The notes: a model not told the origin generated them from the letters alone. A stretch of 64,000 nucleotides of DNA from Pseudomonadales bacterium (GCA_013215055.1 JABSRQ010000016.1:17854-81853), one strand, 5' to 3'; numbered from the stretch's first letter, positions 32,195-41,318 are shown. A program made the numbers and translations.

Positions 32195-32677
32195 ATGAAG
32201 CGCACTATCATTGCTTTAGCTTTCACTGCTGCATCTGTTAGTTCTTTTGCAGAGGCTCCGGGCGGTGCAAACTGTGGTTGGGGGAATATGTTATTTCAGG
32301 GGCAGTCAGGCGTGCTTTATCATACGCTGGCTTCGTTCACTAACGGTACTACCGGTAATGCTACTTTTGGTATGACCTCAGGTACAAACGGTTGTAGTTC
32401 TGCAGGTACATTGAGCTATGGCGGTAAAGGCATGATCGATTTAAGTGCTTTAATGGATGAGTTCTCCGAAGACGTTGCCCGTGGTGATGGTGAAGTGATT
32501 TCGGCGTTGGCGATTTCTATGGGTGTAGAAGCGCAAGATAGAGCCGCTTTTAAAGCTGAATTACATGAAAACTTCGATGCTATTTTTCCAACAGCGGATG
32601 TGACGGCAGAAGACGTTATGGCTTCTATTGTTGATGTGATGGCACAGGACGATGCATTGGCGAAATACGTTTCTTAA
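32195..32677 (+). CDS. DUF3015 family exported protein
   Basis: A 160-residue protein with a signal peptide ending SSFAEA. The mature start GANCGWGNMLFQGQSG and later FGMTSGTNGCS match the DUF3015 family of small periplasmic proteins of unknown role. Two Cys residues (NCGW and NGCS) could form a disulfide. The C-terminal half is helical and acidic. It stands alone between the small barrel protein and a terminator. Confidence 0.8.
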   Translation: MKRTIIALAFTAASVSSFAEAPGGANCGWGNMLFQGQSGVLYHTLASFTNGTTGNATFGMTSGTNGCSSAGTLSYGGKGMIDLSALMDEFSEDVARGDGEVISALAISMGVEAQDRAAFKAELHENFDAIFPTADVTAEDVMASIVDVMAQDDALAKYVS

Positions 32678-32696
32678 TTGTATTGCCGTATAGGAC

Positions 32697-32729
32697 ATAA
32701 GGGCTGCGCTTCGTGGCCTTTATTTTTTT
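32697..32729 (+). terminator. Intrinsic terminator after the DUF3015 gene
   Basis: ATAAGGGCTGCG can pair with CGTGGCCTTTAT (12 pairs including G-U) around a tight CTT loop, followed by a T6 tract. It begins 19 bases after the stop. Confidence 0.7.
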
Positions 32730-32740
32730 AGGGAATTGTC

Positions 32741-34609
32741 TTGTTGTTTTTTCTGCGAAATTATCTTTTTGTTATCTTTCTTTTTTGTTTTTCATCCTTG
32801 GTTTTTTCTAACGATAAAATTACGACTCTGCAAAACCTGGCGAATAGCTTAAATCTGTCTCAGGCACATGCCTGGAGGCGTCTATTACATTTGGATGAAA
32901 GTGGTAAAAGCTATGTGGATGATAAAAACTACTTTTTAAGCCCCGAGGGGAAAAGCCAGCCTGAACAAGAATTGCTGGCAAGCATTGCTGAGCTGATTAA
33001 TAACCCAGAATTGCAGTGTCGTTATCCCTGGCGCAGCCGCTGGTTGTCTGAGAACTTACCCGGTTTTTCTGATGTGTTTGAGCGCCAAGACTGTGAGGAG
33101 TATGACAGCTGGCGTGGTCGGTTAAATGCAAACTCGGTAACCCTGGTGCTGGCGGCGAGTTATCTGAATAGCCCCTCTTCTATGTATGGTCATACGTTTT
33201 TAAGATTTGATGCAAAAAGTGTCGATGATCAAGGTGGGGCCTTAGGTTCTTATGCGGTTAATTTTGCTGCGTTTATCGAAGGTGGTGCCGGTTTCTCTTA
33301 TGCTTATAAAGGTTTATTTGGGGGTTATCCCGGCTACTTTTCTGACGGACCTTATTATAAAAAAGTGAAAGAATATTCACGTCTGGATAATCGTGATGTC
33401 TGGGAGTATCGCTTAAACTTAAGCACCGATGAAACGGATATTTTATTGGCTCATTTATGGGAGCTCAATAAAATCAAATTTGATTATTATTTTTTTGATG
33501 AAAATTGTTCATTTCGTTTGTTGGAGTTGTTAGAGGTGGCCAGAGACGGCACCACATTAACCGAAGATTTTGATGTTTATGCGATTCCGTTAGATACCGT
33601 ACGTGCGACTGAACGTGCCGGTTTAATTGAGCGGGTGGTTTATAGACCATCTAATCGGCGCAAACTGGAATTTAATATTGCCCTGCTAACTAAGGATGAA
33701 CAAAAATTAGCCTGGCGTTTGGCACTGGAAAAAGATGTTTGGGATTCAGAAGAGCTGCAGGGCTTGTCAGAAAAAAAGCGTTATAAAGTCGCAGAAGTCA
33801 GTTATCAGTATTTACGTTATTTAAATAACCGCCGTAGCCGCAATCAAAAAATTGCCAATCACAGCCTGTTTCTGTTGAGAAAAATGCAAGAATATTCCGA
33901 ATATGCGCAGCAGGAATTACCTTCAACGCCTGCCAGGCCGGAGCAGGGGCATGATACCCGGGCGCTCACATTTACCGCCGGTGTTGAAGGCGCTGCAGGA
34001 ATTGACGCAGCTGAATTTGTGGATCTTGCGTTCCGATCGGCCTATCACGGTTTTCTCGATAATATTTTGGCTTATCCGCACTCGACCGAATTGATTATGG
34101 GTGGGGTAACGTTACGTTATAAAAAAGATCAACATCTGCAATTACAGAATTTGAGTATTGTTGAAATTGCGTCATTGAATGCGCGTAGCCGTTTTTTTAA
34201 ACCGCTGTCCTGGCGAGTGCGCGGTGATGTAGAGCGCCAATGGACTTATGGTGACGATGAGCTTGTGGCCAAGTTTGATGGCGGCGTGGGTTGGACAATG
34301 CCCGTGTTTGCTGATCTTTTAGCTTATGCTTTAGCACAGGCGCGTATCGAATATAATCCGGGCTTTGAACAGGAGTTGGACTTGGCGTTAGGTGCCAGTA
34401 CGGGTTTATTATTACAGCATGTGAGTGGCAGCTTTATGTTAGAGGCGCAGCAATATCGTTTTACCGATGGTCCCGATCGGCGTCAGCTACAAATAAGCTA
34501 TCAACTACCCTTGGCCAAAAATCATGGCCTGCGTGTACAATATACGCGACTATTAAATGACGATGATGCGGTAACGGAATCGTCCCTGTCCTATCGCTTC
34601 TATTATTAA
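32741..34609 (+). CDS. DUF4105/Lnb family protein, possible lipoprotein N-acyltransferase
   Basis: A 622-residue envelope protein with a signal peptide in the first 24 residues. The N-terminal half has the DUF4105 hallmarks: LVLAASYLNSPSSMYGHTFL near residues 131-150 (His in YGHTF) and YYFFDENCSFRLLELLEVA near 250-270 (Cys in DENCSF). These look like the His and Cys of a papain-like active site. The C-terminal 220 residues look like beta strands. The family was renamed Lnb after a Bdellovibrio member shown to N-acylate lipoproteins; that role here is inference. A lipoprotein hydrolase gene follows after 11 bases. Confidence 0.8.
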   Translation: MLFFLRNYLFVIFLFCFSSLVFSNDKITTLQNLANSLNLSQAHAWRRLLHLDESGKSYVDDKNYFLSPEGKSQPEQELLASIAELINNPELQCRYPWRSRWLSENLPGFSDVFERQDCEEYDSWRGRLNANSVTLVLAASYLNSPSSMYGHTFLRFDAKSVDDQGGALGSYAVNFAAFIEGGAGFSYAYKGLFGGYPGYFSDGPYYKKVKEYSRLDNRDVWEYRLNLSTDETDILLAHLWELNKIKFDYYFFDENCSFRLLELLEVARDGTTLTEDFDVYAIPLDTVRATERAGLIERVVYRPSNRRKLEFNIALLTKDEQKLAWRLALEKDVWDSEELQGLSEKKRYKVAEVSYQYLRYLNNRRSRNQKIANHSLFLLRKMQEYSEYAQQELPSTPARPEQGHDTRALTFTAGVEGAAGIDAAEFVDLAFRSAYHGFLDNILAYPHSTELIMGGVTLRYKKDQHLQLQNLSIVEIASLNARSRFFKPLSWRVRGDVERQWTYGDDELVAKFDGGVGWTMPVFADLLAYALAQARIEYNPGFEQELDLALGASTGLLLQHVSGSFMLEAQQYRFTDGPDRRQLQISYQLPLAKNHGLRVQYTRLLNDDDAVTESSLSYRFYY

Positions 34610-34620
34610 TTTTTACCACT

Positions 34621-35487
34621 ATGAATGAATCACCTCTGATGTTTAATGCTTTTCAGCGAAGATTATTACTCCTGATTTTTTGTCAGTTAGCCGGTTGCAG
34701 TGGTTTTTTGTTTTATCCCAGCAAAGAATGGCAATACGATCCTAAAGATCGGGGTTACGACTATCAGAGTATCTCTATAGCCGCCGAAGATGGCATATTG
34801 TTAAATGCTTGGTTAATGCCACAAAGAACCGAGACTCGCAAAGGTGCGGTGATCTATTTTCATGGCAATGCGCAGAATATTGGTAGCCATGTGGCGCAAG
34901 TTTTTTGGCTCACCGATGCCGGTTATGATGTGTTGTTAGTGGATTATCGTGGCTTTGGGCATTCTGAAGGGCGGGTCGATATCGATAAAAATATCGTAGA
35001 TATTGGCAGCGCAATGAACTTTTTTTTCTCGATGTATGAGAAAGATGAAAAAAAATATTTGTTGGGGCAGAGTATCGGTGCGGCGATGTCGGGTTATGTA
35101 CTGGCGACCCGACCTGAGTTGCGCAAGGGATTTGATGGCATAGCTTTAGATTCGGGTTTTGCCGAATACCGCAGAATTACCCGAGATGTGGTGTCCAGAA
35201 ATTGGATTACCTGGGTCTTTCAATATCCCATCTCATGGTCTATGCCGGGGCGGTATGACCTGCTTGATGTGATAGATAAGATCAGCCCCACGCCGTTGTT
35301 AATCATTCATGGCAAGAAAGATTTTTTAGTGGGCTTTGATCATGCGGAGGATTTATTTGCCAAGGCTGGGCGGCCTAAATCGATGTTGTGGTTTGATGGG
35401 CCACATATAGGTGCTTTTTTAGACGAGGCGAATCGGCAAGCATTAGTGAATTTTTATCAATATGGTCTGTTACAGCCAGAGCTGTGA
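34621..35487 (+). CDS. Alpha/beta hydrolase lipoprotein
   Basis: A 288-residue serine hydrolase with a lipobox LAGC (Cys 26), so it is likely attached to a membrane. The nucleophile elbow GQSIGAA gives Ser 151. The oxyanion region HGNAQN, the acid in HGKKDFLVGFD and the His of GPHIGAF complete the triad. Substrate is unknown. It starts 11 bases after the DUF4105/Lnb gene and shares its transcript, so an envelope lipid or lipoprotein role is plausible. A second ATG at 34639 gives a more compact signal peptide. Confidence 0.85.
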   Translation: MNESPLMFNAFQRRLLLLIFCQLAGCSGFLFYPSKEWQYDPKDRGYDYQSISIAAEDGILLNAWLMPQRTETRKGAVIYFHGNAQNIGSHVAQVFWLTDAGYDVLLVDYRGFGHSEGRVDIDKNIVDIGSAMNFFFSMYEKDEKKYLLGQSIGAAMSGYVLATRPELRKGFDGIALDSGFAEYRRITRDVVSRNWITWVFQYPISWSMPGRYDLLDVIDKISPTPLLIIHGKKDFLVGFDHAEDLFAKAGRPKSMLWFDGPHIGAFLDEANRQALVNFYQYGLLQPEL

Positions 35488-35697
35488 TCAGTTTTCTGTC
35501 TGCCATTTTCGTAATAGGTTGAGCGCCTCATGGCGGTCAACCTCTACCGTGTTTTTAAAAAATCTCAGGCGTCTTTGTGAAACCATGCTGACCCGGTCTT
35601 TTACCGGTAATTGGATAAAATCCAGTGGTGAATAAAATTGTGTTGAGTGGCCATAGCTGCAACGTATCACATTAAGTTTAGCGATTAAGTACTTCAT
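35488..35697 (-). CDS. Small unknown protein, possibly a transposase remnant
   Basis: A 69-residue frame whose ATG overlaps the 3' end of the globin gene by 20 bases. Part of it (GHSTQFYSPLDFIQ) is reminiscent of the C-terminal end of IS3-type transposases, where RxHSxLxYxSPxxFE occurs. No other transposase segment or inverted repeat is near. It ends one base from the stop of the convergent hydrolase gene. It may be a coupled small gene, a decayed fragment or chance; I cannot decide. Confidence 0.3.
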   Translation of the reverse strand: MKYLIAKLNVIRCSYGHSTQFYSPLDFIQLPVKDRVSMVSQRRLRFFKNTVEVDRHEALNLLRKWQTEN

Positions 35698-36055
35698 CTC
35701 GGGTGCTGCCTACCACATCCATAACCTGCTGAATTAAATCGTCTGCCACCTCTAGCTGTCTAAGAGTTGCCTGCAAATGCACAGCTACGGCATCAAAATG
35801 CACATCGCTTAAACCTTGTTCTACAACTAATTTTTTATGTGCCTGGCGTAAATCCTTACCCTGGTATTCCTTGGGGCCTCCAAAAGCTCTGGCCATAAAC
35901 GACACCATTTTCTTGTTTTGCTGCTCCATATCCAGCTTATTAAAAAAATCGGCCAGCAAGGGGTCGGCTAAAACTTTATCGTAAAAAATATCCACGGCGG
36001 CAATGATAGCTTCAAAGCCACCTATAGCATCAAATATATGGCTGTTGTTTGACAT
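35678..36055 (-). CDS. Group 1 truncated hemoglobin
   Basis: A 125-residue heme protein of the 2-on-2 globin family. It begins with IFDAIGGFEAIIAAVDIFYDKVL, listed here as the A-B helix region, with the B10 Tyr in FYDKVL. FMARAFGGP covers the CD-E region, and the proximal His is in LSDVHFDAV. Such proteins bind oxygen or nitric oxide and may detoxify NO. It is divergent from the sulP-type gene across a 356-base gap. Confidence 0.92.
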   Translation of the reverse strand: MSNNSHIFDAIGGFEAIIAAVDIFYDKVLADPLLADFFNKLDMEQQNKKMVSFMARAFGGPKEYQGKDLRQAHKKLVVEQGLSDVHFDAVAVHLQATLRQLEVADDLIQQVMDVVGSTRDEVLNR

Positions 36056-36159
36056 AAAGGTCTACCTTATTGGCGTGTATAAGCAGTATAGATGGTGAAT
36101 GGGCCGGTGGCAGAAATTGATGATATAGATATCAAATGTATAAAAAGTAAACATTTCTC

Positions 36160-36188
36160 TTGAGCCTGATGCGTGATGCATGTAAACT
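36160..36188 (+). promoter_or_regulatory. Probable promoter of the SulP transporter gene
   Basis: TTGAGC (36160-36165) and TAAACT (36183-36188) are 17 bases apart. Transcription would start near 36195 and give a leader of about 217 bases. Both boxes are imperfect. Confidence 0.4.
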
Positions 36189-36233
36189 CCGCGCTCTTTT
36201 TAAGCCTGCCAAATCTGCATTCCATGCAAGACC

Positions 36234-36344
36234 CTGCTTGTCTCCGTAGTCGAGACGTGTATAAAGGGGCTCTCAAGCAGTCAGCGCCGGCATTAAAGCC
36301 ATACTGTTACAGCACGATACCCTGCTATGGGTGTGAATGTTGGC
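36234..36344 (+). promoter_or_regulatory. Structured 5' leader upstream of the SulP transporter gene
   Basis: The 356-base gap 36056-36411 holds no convincing gene but has nested dyads. CTGCTTG (36234-36240) pairs with CAAGCAG (36274-36280) around a smaller TCTC/GAGA hairpin. GCCGGCATT (36286-36294) pairs with AATGTTGGC (36336-36344) around an inner ATACCC/GGGTGT hairpin at 36317-36334. GCGCC at 36284-36288 could instead pair with GGCGC at 36355-36359. This alternative pairing is what a cis-regulatory RNA would need. I do not recognise a known riboswitch class. Confidence 0.4.
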
Positions 36345-36411
36345 AGTAAATATTGGCGCGGGTGTTCACTAAAAGCTTTTGCTTTTCTGTCTCACTATTT
36401 TAGGATTTTTT

Positions 36412-37929
36412 ATGATCGAATTAGGCAGTTCTAATTCTGCGAGCATCAAAAATGATGTGTTATCCGGTTTAACCGTGGCCTTGGCCCTGGTGCCTGAAGC
36501 TGTCGCGTTTGCCTTTGTTGCCGGTGTTGATCCTTTAGTAGGTTTGTATGCGGCGTTTATGGTCGGTTTGATCACTGCGGTTATCGGCGGACGCCCGGGT
36601 ATGATCTCTGGTGCAACCGGCGCATTAGCGGTGGTTATGGTGGCTTTAGTGGCCGATCACGGGGTTGAATATTTATTTGCCACGGTGGTGTTGATGGGCA
36701 TTTTACAGGTCTTGGCCGGTGTTTTTCGTCTAGGCAAATTTATTCGTATTGTGCCCCACCCGGTGATGTTAGGTTTTGTAAATGGCCTGGCGATTGTAAT
36801 TTTCCTGGCCCAAATCCAATCCTTCCAATTGGATGATGGCAATTGGATGGCCACCGATGCGCTGCTGATCATGGCTGGCTTAATTGCTTTAACCATGGGC
36901 ATTATTCATTTTCTGCCTAAAATCACCACTGCAGTGCCTTCTTCGTTGGTCGCGATTGTAGTGGTGACGTTGTTGGCCGTTGTTTTTGGCCTGGATACCC
37001 GCAGCGTCGGTGATATCGCCGGTATTGCCGGTGGTTTGCCGGAGTTTCATCTTCCTGTGGTGCCTTTTAGCCTGGAAACCTTAAAAATCATCTTCCCTTA
37101 TTCCTTGGTCTTGGCGGCCATCGGTTTAATTGAATCATTATTAACCTTACGTTTAATTGATGAAGTCACCGAAACACGTGGCCAGAGTAATCGAGAATGT
37201 GTAGGCCAAGGTGTAGCGAATATCGCGACCGGCTTCTTTGGTGGTATGGGTGGCTGTGCGATGATTGGCCAGTCGATGATCAATATAAACTCCGGCGGTC
37301 GTGGCCGTTTATCAGGCATTACCGCGGCCTTGGCGTTGCTGGGCTTTATTCTGTTTGCCTCCAGCTTGATTGAAATGATCCCCCTCGCGGCGTTGGTGGG
37401 TGTGATGTTTATTGTGGTTATCGGTACATTTGAATGGTCCAGCTTCCGCATCATGAACAAGGTGCCGAAGATGGATGCCTTTATTATCGTTTTGGTTTCC
37501 GGTGTAACTGTGGCCTCTGATTTAGCCATGGCCGTGGTTGTAGGTGTGATTGTGTCGGCCCTGGCTTTTGCCTGGAATCATGCCAAACACGTCAGGGTGG
37601 TTAAGCAGGAAGGACGTTCCAACTCTACACTTTACAAAGTCTATGGACCGTTGTTTTTTGCTTCTACCTCCGAGTTTGTGGAGAACTTTAAACCTGCCGA
37701 TGATCTGAATGATGTGGTTATCGATTTTGCAAATTCTAAGGTGGTAGACCATTCCGGTATTGCTGCACTGGACACCTTGGCTGAGCGTTATGCTTCGTCG
37801 GGTAAAACCTTGCACTTGATTCATTTAAGTGCGGATTGTAAAGCTCTGTTAACCAAAGCCGGTGATATGGTGGAAGTCAACGTGGTCGAAGATCCAAAAT
37901 ATTTTGTGGCCGATGATGCGCTTGCTTAA
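36412..37929 (+). CDS. SulP family anion transporter with STAS domain
   Basis: A 505-residue inner-membrane transporter. I chose ATG 36412, which has AGGA upstream. The SulP core is recognised by [34 protein letters not shown] and [21 protein letters not shown] cytoplasmic STAS domain covers about 415-505 ([20 protein letters not shown], with the variable loop VDHSGI). Substrates in the family are sulfate, bicarbonate and other anions; the sequence does not decide. It has its own promoter and a structured leader. Confidence 0.92.
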   Translation: MIELGSSNSASIKNDVLSGLTVALALVPEAVAFAFVAGVDPLVGLYAAFMVGLITAVIGGRPGMISGATGALAVVMVALVADHGVEYLFATVVLMGILQVLAGVFRLGKFIRIVPHPVMLGFVNGLAIVIFLAQIQSFQLDDGNWMATDALLIMAGLIALTMGIIHFLPKITTAVPSSLVAIVVVTLLAVVFGLDTRSVGDIAGIAGGLPEFHLPVVPFSLETLKIIFPYSLVLAAIGLIESLLTLRLIDEVTETRGQSNRECVGQGVANIATGFFGGMGGCAMIGQSMININSGGRGRLSGITAALALLGFILFASSLIEMIPLAALVGVMFIVVIGTFEWSSFRIMNKVPKMDAFIIVLVSGVTVASDLAMAVVVGVIVSALAFAWNHAKHVRVVKQEGRSNSTLYKVYGPLFFASTSEFVENFKPADDLNDVVIDFANSKVVDHSGIAALDTLAERYASSGKTLHLIHLSADCKALLTKAGDMVEVNVVEDPKYFVADDALA

Positions 37930-37981
37930 GCAAGCTTAACATCTAGCCAACTCTTAGTAGGAGGGCCACGAAGGCTCCCCT
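37920..37981. repeat. Palindrome at the SulP-gene stop and adjacent hairpin
   Basis: GCTTGCTTAAGCAAGC (37920-37935) is a perfect 16-base palindrome that contains the TAA stop codon. Next, AGGAGGGCC and GGCTCCCCT (37959-37981) form a hairpin with one mismatch and an ACGAA loop. Neither has a T tract. The second lies in the leader of the helicase gene and may be part of a folded 5' region. Confidence 0.5.
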
Positions 37982-38083
37982 GCGTATATACACAGGTTTC
38001 ACGGACAGGAATTAGAAGCCAGTGTTTCTTTTTTGTTTTTCTTATCTGCGCTGCAGAAAGAGAAACGTTATCGGGTGAACAAT

Positions 38084-39985
38084 ATGTCTGAGTCTGAAAC
38101 TCAACAAACTGAAGAAAATAAAGCCGTGGAAGAAAGCGGGGTTAAATTTGCAGATTTAGCTCTGTCGGCAGAAGTGCAACAAGCGGTTGCCGCGATTGGT
38201 TATGAAAAACCATCTCCGATTCAGGAGCAGGCGATTCCGTTTTTATTGGAAGGCCGAGATGTATTAGGTGTGGCGCAAACCGGCACCGGTAAAACCGCCG
38301 CTTTTGCATTGCCCTTTTTAACTAAAATTATGGCTGAAGGTGGCATTAAAAATAAAAAGCCACAGCTGCTTTGTTTGGCACCTACGCGCGAGTTAGCGAT
38401 TCAAGTGGCCGAGGCATTCCAATCATATGCCAAGTTTATCAAAGGTTTCCAGGTATTGCCTATCTACGGCGGTGCCGATTACCGTGGTCAGATTCGTCAA
38501 TTGGAGCGTGGAGTGCAAGTAGTAGTGGGTACACCTGGGCGTGTTATGGATCATATTCGCAAGGGCACGTTAAAGCTGGATAACATTCATTCCATGGTAT
38601 TGGATGAAGCCGATGAAATGTTACGTATGGGTTTTATCGACGATGTTGAGTGGATTCTGGAGCAGATGCCAGAAGGTTATCAAACCGCACTTTTCTCGGC
38701 GACCATGCCTAAGCAGATCAGAAGTATCACCACCAAATATTTAAACAATCCTGCCGAAGTGACCATCAAGGTTAAGACTCAAACTGCATCCACTATTACC
38801 CAACGCTATGTGCAGCTGCGTAATAATGAGAAGCTGGATATCTTAACTCGTATTATGGAAGTTGAAGAATTTGATGCGATGATCATTTTTGTTCGCACCA
38901 AGAATGCCACGTTAGAAGTGGCGGAAAAGCTGCAGGCACGTGGTTATGCGGCCGAAGCACTAAACGGTGATATCGCCCAGAGTCAACGTGAAAAAGTCAT
39001 TCAGCGTCTAAAGGGCGGTGGTATTGATATCGTCGTCGCGACTGATGTTGCGGCGCGTGGTTTGGATGTGACGCGTATCTCTCATGTTATCAATTATGAC
39101 GTGCCTTATGATACCGAATCGTATGTTCACCGTATTGGTCGTACCGGCCGTGCTGGGCGTACCGGTGATGCGATTTTGTTTGTTAATGGCCGTGAAAAAC
39201 GTATGTTGCAGGCGATTGAGCGTGCTACCCGTCAGAAGATTGAACGCTTCCAGTTCCCGTCGCTTGACGTATTAAACGAGCGTAAAACAGAGCTGTTGTT
39301 TGATAAGATCACGACTGAGCTGCAAAAAGATCTGGGCGAATATATGGCGGTTATGACCAAGTTCATGGTGCAAAACCAAGAATTGGACCCGATGTTGTTA
39401 GCCTCGGCGATGGCGAGTTTACAAGCCGATAGCAAGCCGTTTTATATCAAAGAGCAGGCGAGATCACGTCCAGAGCGTGATGACCGCAGCAATGAGCGTT
39501 CAGAGCGTTTTGACCGTGATCGTAATAATCGAGGTGATCGCGGTGAGCGCGGCGATAAAAGACGTAGTGGCCGTAGTGAAGATATTAACTTCGAGACCTA
39601 TAAATTACAGGTCGGTGAAGAGCACGGTGTCGGTAAAGGCGATATCGTGGGCGCGATTGCGAATGAAGCCGGTATTGAATCTAAATACATGGGTAAAATC
39701 CGTATTTTTGAGAAACACAGCTTTATCGACTTGCCAGAAGGCATGCCAAGTGACCTGTTAAAGCAATTAAAAGACGTATTTGTTAGAGGCCAGAAATTGA
39801 ACCTCAGCAAGGATGACAGCCGCAAAGGTGGTTATTCTAGTGAACGTTCTGATAAGCGTGGTGATAATAGATCAGATCGTGGTGATCGTGGTGATAAGCG
39901 TTCCAGCAACCGTAGCAAGCCAGAAGGTAATAGAGAACGTTCTGATAGACCTGCCAAACCTAGATTGCGTAAACCTCGCGATTAA
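38084..39985 (+). CDS. deaD: DEAD-box ATP-dependent RNA helicase DeaD/CsdA
   Basis: A 633-residue helicase for ribosome assembly and cold adaptation. I chose ATG 38084, giving MSESETQQTEENK; the upstream 51 bases of open frame do not resemble the family. Motifs are Q-motif PSPIQEQAIP, Walker A AQTGTGKTAAFALP, PTRELAIQVAEA, DEADEMLRMGF, SATMP and HRIGRTGRAGRTG. An acidic dimerisation part and a DbpA-type RNA-binding domain (about 510-590) follow. The two flanking stretches rich in Arg, Asp and Ser (RSDRGDRGDKR type) are probably disordered RNA contacts. Confidence 0.95.
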   Translation: MSESETQQTEENKAVEESGVKFADLALSAEVQQAVAAIGYEKPSPIQEQAIPFLLEGRDVLGVAQTGTGKTAAFALPFLTKIMAEGGIKNKKPQLLCLAPTRELAIQVAEAFQSYAKFIKGFQVLPIYGGADYRGQIRQLERGVQVVVGTPGRVMDHIRKGTLKLDNIHSMVLDEADEMLRMGFIDDVEWILEQMPEGYQTALFSATMPKQIRSITTKYLNNPAEVTIKVKTQTASTITQRYVQLRNNEKLDILTRIMEVEEFDAMIIFVRTKNATLEVAEKLQARGYAAEALNGDIAQSQREKVIQRLKGGGIDIVVATDVAARGLDVTRISHVINYDVPYDTESYVHRIGRTGRAGRTGDAILFVNGREKRMLQAIERATRQKIERFQFPSLDVLNERKTELLFDKITTELQKDLGEYMAVMTKFMVQNQELDPMLLASAMASLQADSKPFYIKEQARSRPERDDRSNERSERFDRDRNNRGDRGERGDKRRSGRSEDINFETYKLQVGEEHGVGKGDIVGAIANEAGIESKYMGKIRIFEKHSFIDLPEGMPSDLLKQLKDVFVRGQKLNLSKDDSRKGGYSSERSDKRGDNRSDRGDRGDKRSSNRSKPEGNRERSDRPAKPRLRKPRD

Positions 39986-40036
39986 AATGGTTTTTGTCTA
40001 GGCTGTTGTTTATCGGGCTAGATTTTCACAGAAGAT

Positions 40037-40074
40037 ATAAAAGTAAGGTGGATTTTTATCCACCTTACTTTTAT
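40037..40074. terminator. Long perfect hairpin terminator after deaD
   Basis: ATAAAAGTAAGGTGGAT and its exact complement flank a TTTT loop, giving a 17-base-pair perfect stem that ends in ACTTTTAT. It lies 51 bases after the deaD stop. The A and T flanks could let it work in both directions, although only the plus strand needs it here. Confidence 0.75.
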
Positions 40075-40143
40075 GCTCGTTTTCACTATTCTCTCTAATT
40101 AATAAAAATGAATGCGAAATAGAGTTCGTTAAAGGCCCATTGC

Positions 40144-40656
40144 ATGTTTAATCGCCCCCTTCTTTTATTGTCTTCTACGTTGTTATTATCCGCCTGTGCC
40201 AGTTCTTATAAGGTGCCTGAATTGGCCGATACGGCGAATATCACGATCAAACATTCGCTGCCTATGTATCCGTCGAGTACCACGGTTAATATTTTTGATA
40301 ATCAAGAGTGTGTAGCCAGTGAACAATCAGGGCGTTTAGCCAAGGTTGGCAATGATTCTATGATTAAAGATAAGGTGCTGACGGTGCAGGTGGAAGCCGG
40401 TGAGCCGGTATTTTTGGCCAGTCATCTATGGAAGGAAAGTGGTAGCGAACGCCACGGTTATTTGAGTTTTCACTGCAGTAATTTAATTAGCTTTACCCCT
40501 AAAAAAAATACCGATTATGTTTTAAAAGCCAGGGCGTTAAAAAACGCGCGCTGTGAGATTGAGTTATTGGAAAAACACAGTAAAAAAGTGCCTGCAGGTA
40601 TCAAAAAATATAAATCAAAAGAAGCCTGTAATAAAACCGGTTTCTTAGATTTATAA
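40144..40656 (+). CDS. Lipoprotein of unknown function
   Basis: A 170-residue protein with a lipobox LSAC, so it is probably acylated at Cys 18 and sorted to the outer membrane (next residues Ala-Ser-Ser). The mature part is basic, with paired Cys residues (FHCSN, ARCEIE, EACNK, NQECVAS) that could form disulfides. I do not recognise a family. It is followed by the convergent pcm gene 14 bases later. Confidence 0.75.
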   Translation: MFNRPLLLLSSTLLLSACASSYKVPELADTANITIKHSLPMYPSSTTVNIFDNQECVASEQSGRLAKVGNDSMIKDKVLTVQVEAGEPVFLASHLWKESGSERHGYLSFHCSNLISFTPKKNTDYVLKARALKNARCEIELLEKHSKKVPAGIKKYKSKEACNKTGFLDL

Positions 40657-40670
40657 GCTAATATGATGGT

Positions 40671-41318
40671 TTAGATAAAGGGCAGAAACTGAACCGGCAG
40701 GATTTTTTTATACGCCAGTTGGCCTTCAGGCAATTTATTGAGAATGACCAGCCATTGATTGTAGGTGCCAAGCGGGGCGACGATATGGCCGTTGATCTTG
40801 AGTTGGTTTATCAGTTGGCGTGGGATGGTTTCGGCGGCGGCGGTCAGAATAATATGGTCAAAAGGTGCCATCTCGGGCCAGCCTTCATGGCCGTCTCTAC
40901 AGGCGATATGTACATTATTATAGGCCATCAGTGCCAGGCGTTGTTTGGCTTCATTAGCTAGTTCTTCGTTGATCTCTATGCTATACACCTCACTGACCAA
41001 ATGCGATAAAACTGCGGCTTGATAGCCACTGCCCGTGCCTATTTCCAGTACTCTATCGCTGTGTTGCAGTTTTAATAATTCGGTCATGATCGCCACAATA
41101 AAGGGCTGTGAAATGCTTTGTTGGTGCAAAATGGGCAGGGCACGGTTTTCGTAGGCCAGTTTCTGTAGGTGTTTGGGGATAAATTGATGGCGCTGCACCT
41201 GGCTGAGTGCCGCATGTACCTGACGGTGCAGGTGATGAATGCCGGTGTAGGCAAAGCTGGCCATGATCTCTTGATCGATGGTTTTCAGCATATCGGGCAG
41301 GCTTTTATGGTCATGCAT
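40671..41318 (-). CDS. pcm: Protein-L-isoaspartate O-methyltransferase
   Basis: Pcm methylates isoaspartate in damaged proteins, starting their repair. The SAM motif VLEIGTGSGYQAAVLSHL and the post-motif DHIILTAAAETIP are clear, as is the active-site region LPILHQQSISQPFIVAIM. At 215 residues it is normal length. It is monocistronic and far from surE and rpoS, its usual partners in some relatives. Confidence 0.95.
   Translation of the reverse strand: MHDHKSLPDMLKTIDQEIMASFAYTGIHHLHRQVHAALSQVQRHQFIPKHLQKLAYENRALPILHQQSISQPFIVAIMTELLKLQHSDRVLEIGTGSGYQAAVLSHLVSEVYSIEINEELANEAKQRLALMAYNNVHIACRDGHEGWPEMAPFDHIILTAAAETIPRQLINQLKINGHIVAPLGTYNQWLVILNKLPEGQLAYKKILPVQFLPFI

Noticed and set aside
36067..36276. 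Minus-strand frame in the globin-SulP gap
   Set aside because: It has Arg/Ser-rich chance composition and overlaps the promoter and leader stems of the SulP gene.
39477..39985. Repeated GATCGTGGTGAT-type units near the end of deaD
   Set aside because: They encode the normal Arg/Asp/Gly-rich tail of DEAD-box helicases and are not an independent repeat.
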